Positions 49,618 to 57,258 of a DNA stretch of 64,000 nucleotides are shown here, one piece after another. Position numbers and translations under genes: made by a program. The notes under the pieces were generated by a model, which searched no databases, was not told where the DNA came from, and worked only from the letters and a program-made list of their open reading frames with translations. This DNA is from Streptomyces tagetis. Lineage in GTDB: Bacteria; Actinomycetota; Actinomycetes; Streptomycetales; Streptomycetaceae. The DNA lies in assembly GCF_018069565.1 (NCBI RefSeq), contig NZ_JAGPNL010000009.1:186001-250000 (forward strand), given 5' to 3'. How positions within the stretch are numbered: position 1 is the first letter of the stretch; the number at the start of each line of letters is the position of its first letter.

Positions 49618-49803
49618 CTACTGTGACGCGGGCCAGACGACCGCCTGGGCGACGACGACCCGCTCGCCGTCGAAGGTGACGGCGGGGCCCTCGTGCAGGC
49701 GGTAGCCGAGGGCCAGCATCCCGCTCACCCGGTGACAGAAGGCCGGGTCGTCGGGGCCCGTCAGGACGCGGTAGACGGGCAGGCCGTCCGGTGGTGCGCT
49801 CAT
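49618..49803 (-). CDS. DUF1737 family small protein (61 aa)
   Basis: This 61-residue cytosolic protein matches DUF1737: LPVYRVLTGPDDPAFCHRVS, GMLALGYRLHEGPAVTFDGE and RVVVAQAVVWP. The domain occurs alone or near hydrolases; function unknown. ATG 49803 (MSAPPDGLPVYR) is the start preferred over the upstream ATG 49827. No ribosome site stands out. Confidence 0.85.
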   Translation of the reverse strand: MSAPPDGLPVYRVLTGPDDPAFCHRVSGMLALGYRLHEGPAVTFDGERVVVAQAVVWPASQ

Positions 49804-49973
49804 GCGGACGATGATCCCAGATCCCACCCGCCCCCCGGTCCCCCCTGGGCCCGCATTCCGGCCACCGCGCCCGCGGTTCGCCGCCGGGGTGGAACGTTCC
49901 TCACGTGGGGTGGTTTTCCGCTACGAACTGGTAACCCGGAGTTAAGTATTGGCTAAATGTTGAACTTGCAAGC

Positions 49974-49992
49974 ACTAATAAGGCACACCTAA
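49974..49992 (+). promoter_or_regulatory. Candidate iron box (DmdR/IdeR-like) before the DoxX gene
   Basis: The unusually AT-rich segment 49930-49992 (GTTAAGTATTGGCTAAATG, AATAAGGCACACCTAAC) contains AAGGCACACCTAA. Its right half agrees with the Streptomyces iron box consensus (GGCTAACCTAA). About 11 of 19 consensus positions match, so it is weak. It is placed as a promoter for the gene at 50067. Confidence 0.35.
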
Positions 49993-50066
49993 CGTGGGCA
50001 GCCCCGCTCGGTTTCCCCCTCCCCGCCGGCCCCACGGACCGGCCGAACCGAAGGAGTTCCCCCCAC

Positions 50067-50522
50067 ATGACCGGTCGCCTGGACAGCGCGCAGCCCTATG
50101 CGCTCGGCCTCTTCCGCATCGTCGTCGGCCTGCTCTTCGCCTGCCACGGCGCGGCCTCCCTCTTCGGGGTCCTCGGCGGCACCCCGGGCGCGGGCGACGC
50201 CACCGTCGCGGCGGGCGCCTGGCCCGGCTGGTACGCGGCCGTGATACAGCTCGGCGGCGGCGTCCTCGTACTGCTGGGCCTCGCCACCCGCGCCACCGCG
50301 GTCCTCGCCTCGGGCTCGATGGCGTACGCGTACTTCACGGTGCACCAGCCGGGCGCCCTGTGGCCGATGGAGAACGGCGGCGAGGCGTCCGCCATGTTCT
50401 GCTGGGCCTTCCTGCTGCTGGCCTTCACCGGCTCCGGCGCCCTCGGCCTGGACCGGCTGCTCGCCCGGCGCGGCACCGGGCGGCGGGAGACGGCCGCCGA
50501 GCGGACGCCGGTCGCGGTCTGA
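50067..50522 (+). CDS. DoxX family membrane protein
   Basis: This 151-residue four-helix DoxX protein has ALGLFRIVVGLLFACHGAAS, WYAAVIQLGGGVLVLLGLAT, ATAVLASGSMAYAYFTVHQP and MFCWAFLLLAFTGSGALGLD. Members are associated with thiosulfate or redox stress at the membrane. AAGGAG lies 12 bases before ATG 50067. The preceding AT-rich leader may carry an iron box. It is followed by C-rich repeats to about 50640. Confidence 0.9.
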   Translation: MTGRLDSAQPYALGLFRIVVGLLFACHGAASLFGVLGGTPGAGDATVAAGAWPGWYAAVIQLGGGVLVLLGLATRATAVLASGSMAYAYFTVHQPGALWPMENGGEASAMFCWAFLLLAFTGSGALGLDRLLARRGTGRRETAAERTPVAV

Positions 50523-50785
50523 AGGGCGGGCGACCCCCGGCCCGCACCCGGCCCACACCCCGCCCCGCACCCGGGCCCGACACCCGGCCCCGCACCCGGC
50601 CCGGCGGCGGGCCGGGGCCGCCGGGACCTCCGACGGCGGGGTGAACATCCCGTGCCGAACACAGAAGCCCCCTGTGAATCTTGTGTCACACCCCCCGCGT
50701 AGGCTGTATGGCTGTGATGAGCCGCTCCTGCCGTCCTCCGCACCGCGGCACGGTCCGGCCCACGGGGGATGGACGGGGAGTCGTG

Positions 50786-51415
50786 GTGGTCGAGAGTCTG
50801 GGGAGCATCGGGTCGCTGATCAGCAGCCCGTGGATCTACGCGCTGGTGGGCGTCTCGGTCCTCCTCGACGTGTTCCTGCCGGTGCTGCCGAGCGGTGTGC
50901 TGGTGATCACCGCGGCCACCGCCGCGGCGGCGGGCTCGGGTGCGGCGGCGGCCGGCCGGGTCCCGCACGACGTGCCGGACATCCTGGTCCTCCTGCTGTG
51001 CGCCACGGCCGCCTCGGTCGTCGGCGACCTGGTCGTCTACCGGCTCGCCTGGCGCGGCGGGCCGCGCCTGGACCGGGCCATCGCCCGCTCCCGCCGGCTG
51101 ACCACCGCGCAGGAGCGCCTCGGCGGCGCCCTGGCCCGCGGCGGCGGCGCGCTCGTGGTGCTGGCCCGCTTCGCGCCGGCCGGCCGCTCGGTCGTCTCTC
51201 TCGTCGCCGGGTCCGCGCACCGCCGGGCCCGCGAGTTCCTGCCCTGGTCGGCGCTGGCGGGGCTGGCCTGGGCCGCGTACAGCGTGGCGCTCGGCTACTT
51301 CGGCGGGCAGTGGCTCGGCGCGAGCTGGCTGGCGACGGGGGTGTCGCTGGCCGCGCTCTTCGCCGCGGGGGCGGGCGCCGCCTTCCTGATGCGCCGTCAG
51401 CCCCAGGCCGCGTAA
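50786..51415 (+). CDS. DedA-like membrane protein (SNARE-associated type)
   Basis: This protein of about 209 residues has the DedA pattern: LVGVSVLLDVFLPVLPSGVL, VVGDLVVYRLAWRGGPRLDR, VVLARFAPAGRSVVSLVAGS and FLPWSALAGLAWAAYSVALG, with five to six helices. DedA proteins are lipid scramblase/transport-related proteins of the inner membrane. GTG 50786 (VESLGS) has GGGGAG five bases upstream. Earlier ATGs at 50708 and 50717 would add a basic leader with no ribosome site. The region 50523-50640 before it is repetitive CCCGCACCCGG DNA with no gene. Confidence 0.8.
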   Translation: MVESLGSIGSLISSPWIYALVGVSVLLDVFLPVLPSGVLVITAATAAAAGSGAAAAGRVPHDVPDILVLLLCATAASVVGDLVVYRLAWRGGPRLDRAIARSRRLTTAQERLGGALARGGGALVVLARFAPAGRSVVSLVAGSAHRRAREFLPWSALAGLAWAAYSVALGYFGGQWLGASWLATGVSLAALFAAGAGAAFLMRRQPQAA

Positions 51416-51429
51416 GCCCCTCGCGCTCC

Positions 51430-51663
51430 TCATCCCGCCCCGCGGGCGGCGGCGCCTCCGCGCACCTCCAGGTCGTCCAGCAACTGGGCGGTGGCCGCGG
51501 TGACGGCCTCCACGGCGCGGTCGAAGACCTCCCTGTTGTGCGCAGCCGGGGCGCGGAACCCCGAGACCTTGCGCACGTATTGCAGGGCGGCGGCCCTGAT
51601 CTCGTCCTCGGTGGCCTCCTCGGCCAGCGCGGGCGGTCGGAGCGTCTTGATGCTGCGGCACAT
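51430..51663 (-). CDS. DUF2277 family protein
   Basis: This 77-residue protein matches DUF2277: MCRSIKTLRPPALAEEATED, EIRAAALQYVRKVSGFRAPA and HNREVFDRAVEAVTAATAQL. Function unknown; the family is widespread in actinobacteria. ATG 51663 has AGGAGGG ten bases upstream. It converges on the DedA-like gene. Confidence 0.92.
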   Translation of the reverse strand: MCRSIKTLRPPALAEEATEDEIRAAALQYVRKVSGFRAPAAHNREVFDRAVEAVTAATAQLLDDLEVRGGAAARGAG

Positions 51664-51851
51664 GGCGTCACCCTCCTGCGTCGGTCCGCGGGGCCGCCCG
51701 CCGCCCGTGCGACGGGCGCACGCCGCCGGCTCCCACGTTCTCCACGGTAGGACAGGGGTACGACAGCCGGGCCGGACCGGACGGCCACCCGTTCGCGTGA
51801 AGCGATCCGGGGAACGCGCGCTCCGAAATCGAACAGGCGTATCATTGTGGT

Positions 51852-52220
51852 GTGGCTGCGACCTATGACTTCCCGAGTGACCTCCTCGCCGGTCAGGAGG
51901 AACTTCATCAGGTCCGGGCCGAGCTGTCGGCCCTGCTGAAGAGGCTCCCCTGGTCCGTGGAGCCGCTGGACGGCTTCAGCGACGACAACGGCTGGCGCAA
52001 GGTCGAGCGCCCCGCCTCCCCCGGCTGGTCCGCGGACGAGCAGGCGGAGGTGGAGAAGCTGCGCCGGCGCGAGCACGAGCTGGCCGTCTTCGTGAGCACC
52101 CACCGCTACTGGTCCGAGGTCGCCGGAGCCGACCGCGTCCGCGCGCGCTCCGAGCTGAAGCGGGCCCGCGAGACCCCGCCCGGGGCCACCGGCGAGGCGG
52201 CACCCGGGCAGGGCTCGTAG
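51852..52220 (+). CDS. Conserved protein of unknown function, probable leaderless mRNA
   Basis: This 122-residue hydrophilic, helical protein has YDFPSDLLAGQEELHQVRAE, LSALLKRLPWSVEPLDGFSD and EQAEVEKLRRREHELAVFVS, then a Gly/Ala tail. I recall it as a conserved hypothetical in Streptomyces. The GTG at 51852 has no Shine-Dalgarno, but TATCAT lies at about 51840-51845, so transcription would start almost at the GTG (leaderless). Confidence 0.75.
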   Translation: MAATYDFPSDLLAGQEELHQVRAELSALLKRLPWSVEPLDGFSDDNGWRKVERPASPGWSADEQAEVEKLRRREHELAVFVSTHRYWSEVAGADRVRARSELKRARETPPGATGEAAPGQGS

Positions 52221-52236
52221 GCGCGGCGGAGCCGGA

Positions 52237-52711
52237 TCACCCCTCGCCGAGGGGCTTCCTCATCTCGGCGATCTCGGCGATCTGCGCCGAGACGACGTCC
52301 TCGGCCATGGCCCGTGCGGGGCCGTGCCGGCCCTGGGCGAGTTCGGCCTCGGCCATCTCGACCGCGCCCTCGTGGTGCGCGATCACCATCGTCAGGAACA
52401 TCCGGTCGAAGGCCGCGCCCGAGGCTCCTTCCAGCTCGGCCGACGCGGACCGTCCGGCGGTCATCCGCGCCCTGTCCAGCGCCTGCCGGTGATGGGGGAT
52501 CATGCCCTGCGCGAAGGCGACGTCCTGGGCGTTGTGCGCGTCGGTGCCGGTCATGACACTCCCGGCACTCGCGGACGGCGAGGTCTGCGGGCCTTCCTGC
52601 CCGCTGCCGCCGCCGCTCTGGCCACCGGCGCAGGCGGCGAGGACGAGCACCACGGTGACGCCGGCCGCCGGGGAGGGCGGTGCGGCGCGTCAGGGTACGG
52701 ATGCCGTTCAT
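52237..52711 (-). pseudogene. DUF305 family lipoprotein, frameshifted near the signal peptide
   Basis: The body (52237-52653) is a DUF305 protein: HNAQDVAFAQGMIPHHRQAL, DRARMTAGRS, FLTMVIAHHEGAVEMAEAEL and ARAMAEDVVSAQIAEIAEMR, with the paired His clusters that may bind copper. The natural start is ATG 52711, which has AGGAG nine bases upstream and reads MNGIRTLTRRTA. That frame does not join the lipobox frame (VVLVLAACAGGQS). A one-base change near 52665-52680 separates them. With one base removed, the signal peptide RRT...PSPAAGVTVVLVLAACAGG would be intact. Either a true mutation or an assembly error. Confidence 0.75.
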
Positions 52712-52805
52712 GCGTGAACTCCTGCGGGGAATCGGATCGTCGACGTGCCGGTGTGCCGCACCGCGCGCCGGTCTCGGCCGGGGGCGGTGCGGGCAGGGGC
52801 GGCGT

Positions 52806-53140
52806 CTATCTCCGCAGAAGCCGGAGTTCGGCGAGGGAGGGCGGGGCGCGGGCAGCGCCGGTCCCGTGGCCAGGGCGCCGGACGCGCAGGCCGCGTCGGC
52901 GTGGCGCGGGTGCCCGCCGCCGGGCCCGCCCGTCTCGGCACAGGCGTACGCCGTGACGGGCGCCGCGGACACGGGCGCGGGGTGGGGCGCGGCGGGGTGC
53001 GCGGCGGCGTGCGCGGCGGGGAGCCCGCCGCCGGGGGCCAGGCCGTGCATCCCCGGCACTCCGGCGACCACGCCGAGCAGGCACGCGGCACGCCACCACC
53101 ACACGGGCGGGCGCCGGACGCGGGACTCGGGCGTGCTCAC
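52806..53140 (-). pseudogene. DUF6153-like secreted protein, frameshifted near its C-terminus
   Basis: GTG 53140 (AGGA nine bases upstream) begins MSTPESRVRRPPVWWWRAAC with LLGVVAGVPGMHGLAPGG, then an Ala/His/Pro-rich tract and ETGGPGGGHPRHADAACASG. This is the DUF6153 arrangement. The expected family end, RAPPSLAELRLLRR, is present but in another frame, stopping at TAG 52806-52808. The frames diverge by one base near the run at 52835-52847 (GGGAGGGCGGGGCG). Without the shift the frame runs through the DUF305 gene. DUF6153 and DUF305 genes are commonly neighbours. Confidence 0.65.
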
Positions 53141-53229
53141 GGAGAGCATCCTGGGAAGACGGGCGCGGGCACACGCGCAGGGCCCCCGGAAAGATTCCGG
53201 GGGCCCTCGCTCCGGCGGGGTGCCGGTCC

Positions 53230-53304
<75 letters not shown>

Positions 53305-53741
53305 AGGACGAGTCGACAGCCTACATGGCCCCGGCGCCCGTCCCGCAAACCCCCGCCCGCGCCCCGCCAGCACCCTCCGCACGTGCCCGCCGCCCCTCCG
53401 CAACACCCCCCGCCGCACCCTCCGGCGCACCTCCCGCCTCACCCTCCGGCGCACCTCCAGGAGCCCCCGGGACAGCCCCGCAGCCCTCCTCCGCCGGGCC
53501 ACCGCCAGGACCCGTGTCACCCCGCCGCCGGGCCACCGCCAGGACCCGCGTCACCCCGCCCGCCGGGCCGCCGCTCCCCCGGCCTGGGGTTAACCCCACC
53601 CCCGATCCGGGAGCGGCCCGGATACCCCTCAAGAGCCGTGCTCCGTACGGTCATAGAGCCTCGCCGAACGGGCCCCGCCGACAGGGCGGGCGTCCGCGCG
53701 GCGGGGCACGCAGCCGTCCGTCCAGGGGGAGAAGACCCGTC
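53305..53741. other. Intergenic region with a 34-bp tandem repeat and a palindrome
   Basis: About 437 bases, C-rich. Two tandem 34-base units of GCCGGGCCACCGCCAGGACC type lie at 53493-53526 and 53527-53560 and differ at one base. GGGGTTAACCCC (53586-53597) is a perfect 12-base palindrome. The promoter of the DUF4097 gene is probably in 53600-53700. No gene seen. Confidence 0.55.
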
Positions 53742-54512
53742 ATGACCGTCCGTACCGTTCCCGCCCGCGCGCTGGCCGCCGCCGGCGCCGTCGCCGTCCT
53801 GCTGGCGGGCCTCGTCGGCTGCGCCTCCGCCGAGGACGACAAGGACCCCGAGCACCGGTCCTTCTCCCTGCCGGGGAAGACGCTCACCATCGACTCGGAC
53901 GACTCGGCGCTGGAGATCGTCGCGGGCGGCCGGGCGGCCGACGGGCGGATCGAGGTGACCCGATGGTTCTCGGGCTCGGTCACCCTCGGCAAGGACCCCG
54001 AGGTGAGCTGGCGGATGACGGACGACCGGCTGGTGCTGCGGATGCGCTGCTCCGGGGTCATCGCCGACTGCTCGGCCCGGCACCGGATCGAGGTGCCGCG
54101 CGGCGTCGCCGTCACGGTGCTGGACGACGACGGCAGCGTGCGGGCGAGCGGGTTCCGGGACCCGCTGAACATCCGTACCAAGGACGGTTCGCTGCACGTC
54201 ACCGACAGCACCGGGCCGCTGGAGCTGCGCACCGACGACGGTTCGGTGCGCGCGGAGGTCTCCTCCCGGCGGGTCGACGCGCGCACCGGCGACGGATCGG
54301 TGCGCCTCACCCTGGGCGCCGTACCGGACCGGGTGCGGGCGCGGAGCGGCGACGGGTCGGTGTCGGTGACCGTGCCGGAGGCCGCGTACAAGCTGACGAC
54401 GAGCACCGGCGACGGGTCGGTACGGGCCGACGTGCGCCGCGACGACGCCAGCCCGCACGTCCTCGACGTCCGTACCGAGGACGGCTCGATCACGGTGCGC
54501 ACGGCGAACTGA
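53742..54512 (+). CDS. DUF4097 lipoprotein with beta-helix-like DGS repeats
   Basis: This 256-residue lipoprotein has a signal and lipobox at residues 1-27 (ARALAAAGAVAVLLAGLVGC). The DUF4097 domain follows, built of short beta-strands with repeated turns DDGSVRASGF, KDGSLHVTD, DDGSVRAEVS, GDGSVRLTLG, GDGSVSVTVP, GDGSVRADV and EDGSITVRT, probably a parallel beta-helix. It would face outside, lipid-anchored. ATG 53742 follows GGGGGAGAAG by six bases. Confidence 0.9.
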   Translation: MTVRTVPARALAAAGAVAVLLAGLVGCASAEDDKDPEHRSFSLPGKTLTIDSDDSALEIVAGGRAADGRIEVTRWFSGSVTLGKDPEVSWRMTDDRLVLRMRCSGVIADCSARHRIEVPRGVAVTVLDDDGSVRASGFRDPLNIRTKDGSLHVTDSTGPLELRTDDGSVRAEVSSRRVDARTGDGSVRLTLGAVPDRVRARSGDGSVSVTVPEAAYKLTTSTGDGSVRADVRRDDASPHVLDVRTEDGSITVRTAN

Positions 54513-54587
54513 CCGGGCCCGTGTGTTCGTCTTCCCCGGGTGGGACAATGGACCGACCCGGGAAGACGGACGACACGGGAGAGGGAT

Positions 54588-55994
54588 GTGACGGCGACAC
54601 CATCGCAGCCGAACTCGCCGATGGTGCCGTGCGCACCACACCCGCCGCGCCTCACCGCGCCCCGGCGCCCGCCGGGGGCGCTCCGCGACGCGGTCACCCT
54701 GATCGGGCTCCCGCTCCTCGCCGCGCTGGCGCTGCCCGCCGCCTTCGCGGGCGGCGGCACCCGGCGCTGGTTCGGCGGGCGCGCGGAGAGCCAGCGGGCG
54801 GAGGCGCAGGCCGCGAAGGACGCCGCCGCCGCGGCCTTCTACGAACTGGACACCGCCCAGCGCGAGCTGCGGATCTCCGTCGAGACGATCGCCGCCGTCG
54901 ACTCCTCCCCCGCCGCCCGGCAGGCCGTGGAGCAGTTCGCGGCGCTGGGCCGGACCATCGACGCGGCCAGCCACCACTACATCGAGGCCGTGGACGCCCA
55001 CGACCTCGACCGGGACGACCTGGAGGCGTCGGCCGCCGCGCGGGCCCGCACCGAACTCACCCGGGCCAAGGACGACCTGGACCGGGTCCGGCGGGACCTC
55101 GACCGGTACGCGGCCGACCTCGGCCCGCTGCTCGGCAAGGCCGAGACCCAGCTCGCCCGGCTCGCCCCCGCCGTCGAACGGGCCCGGCAGGCACTCCTCG
55201 CCGCCTCCGACGCGCTGGACGCGGCCCGTGGCTCCGGGCTGGGCGCCGACGACCTCGCCGCCCGGCTCGCCGCCCTCGGCCCGGAGCTGACCCGGCTGAA
55301 CGAGGGCGCGGGCCGCCACGGCCTGCCGCAGACCCTGGAGCGGGCCGAACGCGTCACACGGGAGGCCGAGGCGGTACGGGCCGAGGCCGAGCGGCTGCCC
55401 GAGCGGGCCGCCGAGATCGACCGCCGGCTGGTCACCCTGCGGACCCGCGCCCAGGCGCTGACCACCCGGGCCGGGCAGGTGGAGCCGGTCCTGAGCGAGC
55501 TGCGGCGCCGCTTCACGGCCGCCTGCTGGCAGGACCTCCAGCAGGTCCCGGACCAGGCCGCCGCCTCCGTCCGCCAGGCCGAGCAGAAGCTCGCCGAGGC
55601 GCGGACCGCCCGTGCCGAGCAGCGCTGGGCGGACGCCACCGGCCTGCTGTCGACGGTACGGGAGCTGCTGAACGGGACCGACGAGGCGGTCTCCGCCGCC
55701 GGGGACCGGCTGCGGCAGCTCAACGCCGTGCAGAAGGACCCGGAGCGGGAGGTCGAGCGGACCCGGTTCGCCATCCGCGACGCCCAGCGGCTGGCCATGG
55801 CGGGCCGCACCACCCCCGAGCCCCGGCACGCCCGGCCCCTCGACGACGCCGTGGCCCGGCTGGAGCGCGCGGTCGCCGGGCTGGAGGGCCGCCACCCCGA
55901 CTACTGGCACTTCCTCACCGAGACGGACGCGGTACGGCGGACGGTGACCCGGGTCGTCACGGAGATCCGCGAGGAGCGCGGCGCGGGCCAGTGA
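54588..55994 (+). CDS. Long coiled-coil membrane protein of unknown function
   Basis: This 468-residue protein has one TM helix near residues 32-54 (LRDAVTLIGLPLLAALALPA). A coiled-coil rich tract covers about 65-440: QRAEAQAAKDAAAAAFYELD, DDLDRVRRDLDRYAADLGPL, LERAERVTREAEAVRAEAER and QAEQKLAEARTARAEQRWAD. It is Arg/Glu/Ala-rich with heptad periodicity. A C-terminal segment DYWHFLTETDAVRRTVTRVV closes it. It may be a scaffold. GTG 54588 follows GAGAGGGAT. Confidence 0.75.
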   Translation: MTATPSQPNSPMVPCAPHPPRLTAPRRPPGALRDAVTLIGLPLLAALALPAAFAGGGTRRWFGGRAESQRAEAQAAKDAAAAAFYELDTAQRELRISVETIAAVDSSPAARQAVEQFAALGRTIDAASHHYIEAVDAHDLDRDDLEASAAARARTELTRAKDDLDRVRRDLDRYAADLGPLLGKAETQLARLAPAVERARQALLAASDALDAARGSGLGADDLAARLAALGPELTRLNEGAGRHGLPQTLERAERVTREAEAVRAEAERLPERAAEIDRRLVTLRTRAQALTTRAGQVEPVLSELRRRFTAACWQDLQQVPDQAAASVRQAEQKLAEARTARAEQRWADATGLLSTVRELLNGTDEAVSAAGDRLRQLNAVQKDPEREVERTRFAIRDAQRLAMAGRTTPEPRHARPLDDAVARLERAVAGLEGRHPDYWHFLTETDAVRRTVTRVVTEIREERGAGQ

Positions 55995-56151
55995 CGGTGT
56001 CGCCGTGCCCCGTCCCGGCCCCGGGCCGCCCCGTCCCGGCCCCGGGCCCCGGCGTCCGCGCACCCGGCCGCGGGCCCGGCACAGGCCCCCGGCCACGGAC
56101 CCCGCACACGCACCCGGCCCCGCCGGGGCGGGCCCCCGCTAACCTGGGCGC

Positions 56152-56373
56152 ATGCCTCGTTACGAGTACCGCTGCCGAAGCTGTGGCGACACCTTCGAGT
56201 TGAGCCGGCCCATGGCCGAGTCCTCCGCCCCCGCCGCCTGCCCCTCGGGCCACGACGACACGGTGAAGCTGCTGTCGACGGTCGCCGTCGGCGGCACCTC
56301 CTCCGCGCCCGCCGCGGCGCCCCGGCCCTCCGGCGGGGGCGGCGGCTGCTGCGGCGGGGGATGCTGCGGCTGA
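56152..56373 (+). CDS. FmdB-type zinc ribbon protein
   Basis: This 73-residue protein has a C4 zinc ribbon, MPRYEYRCRSCGDTFELSRP then ACPSGHDDTVKLLS, with CxxC and CPSGH ligands. A Gly/Cys-rich tail (GGGGGCCGGGCCG) follows, as in other actinobacterial FmdB-like proteins. Function unknown. It lies on the opposite strand to the Ter-type cluster and ends 6 bases before that cluster's 3' end. Confidence 0.9.
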   Translation: MPRYEYRCRSCGDTFELSRPMAESSAPAACPSGHDDTVKLLSTVAVGGTSSAPAAAPRPSGGGGGCCGGGCCG

Positions 56374-56379
56374 CCCGGC

Positions 56380-57258
56380 TCAGCCGGCCGCCGGGCCACC
56401 GCGCGGGGCGCCCACCGCACCACCCGTCGCACCCGCAGCGCTCACCGCGCCCGCAGTGCCCACCGCGCCCAGGAACTCCCGCAGGATGCGCTCCCCGGCC
56501 AGCACCCCCCGCTCCGGCAGGGCGGTGACGGCCGGGGCGTGCCAGCCGGAGTCGGCCAGTTCGCCGTGGCCGGGGCGCCAGCCCCGGTCGGCGGCGAGCA
56601 GCAGGTCGGCGTCGAGGAGGGAGTCCCCGGCGGCGAGCACGGGCCCGGCGCCGGTGCGGCGGGCCACCTCGCGCACGGCGGCGCTCTTGGTGAGCGGCCG
56701 GGGCACGGCGTAGAGCTTGCGGCCCTGGAGGGAGACGCCCCAGCCGCGCTCCTCGGCCCAGGCGGCGAGTTCCCTCACCCACTCCCCGGGCAGCAGCGCG
56801 CGCTCGACGACGAGGTAGGCGAAGAGGTCGTCGGCGACCCGGTGCTTGCGCGTCCACTCCGGGTCGGCGGTGCGCGCGAGGTGGTCGCGGACCTCGGCGA
56901 GCGGCGCGCACTCGGCGTCGAGCCGTGCCCGCACGCGCGCGTGCCAGCCGGCGTCCGGGACGCCGTCGACCAGCAGGTGGCCGCCGTTGGCGCAGACCGC
57001 GTACCGCGGCGGCGGACCGGGCAGGCGGATGCGGCCGTACTGCGCGGGGGTGCGGGTGGTGGCCGGTACGAAGAGCGCGCGGCCGGCGAGTTCGGCCAGC
57101 AGGCCCGCGGCCGTCTCGGTCAGGTAGGACAGCGGGCGGCCCTCGTAGACCTCGACGCACAGCAGCCGGGGCGCCCGCGGGTCGGGCATGGTCAGGCCGA
57201 GGGCGGCGTCGGAGTAGACGAGGGTGCGGTCGAGGTCGCTGGCGACGAGGGGGGTCAT
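56380..57258 (-). CDS. HAD family hydrolase of the Ter biosynthetic module
   Basis: This 292-residue HAD hydrolase has motif I VASDLDRTLVYSDAA, motif II FVPATTRTPAQYGRIRLPG, a cap segment and motif IV GDSLLDADLLLAADRGWRPG. It is a C2-cap type like the Cof/SPP phosphatases. In Ter-linked clusters it is thought to dephosphorylate a nucleoside-like metabolite. ATG 57258 overlaps the fusion gene by ATGA. The C-terminus has an Ala/Gly tail. Last gene of the minus-strand operon. Confidence 0.85.
   Translation of the reverse strand: MTPLVASDLDRTLVYSDAALGLTMPDPRAPRLLCVEVYEGRPLSYLTETAAGLLAELAGRALFVPATTRTPAQYGRIRLPGPPPRYAVCANGGHLLVDGVPDAGWHARVRARLDAECAPLAEVRDHLARTADPEWTRKHRVADDLFAYLVVERALLPGEWVRELAAWAEERGWGVSLQGRKLYAVPRPLTKSAAVREVARRTGAGPVLAAGDSLLDADLLLAADRGWRPGHGELADSGWHAPAVTALPERGVLAGERILREFLGAVGTAGAVSAAGATGGAVGAPRGGPAAG

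Noticed and set aside
53517..56096. 859-residue minus-strand frame
   Set aside because: Shadow of the DUF4097 and coiled-coil genes; no domain or start site.
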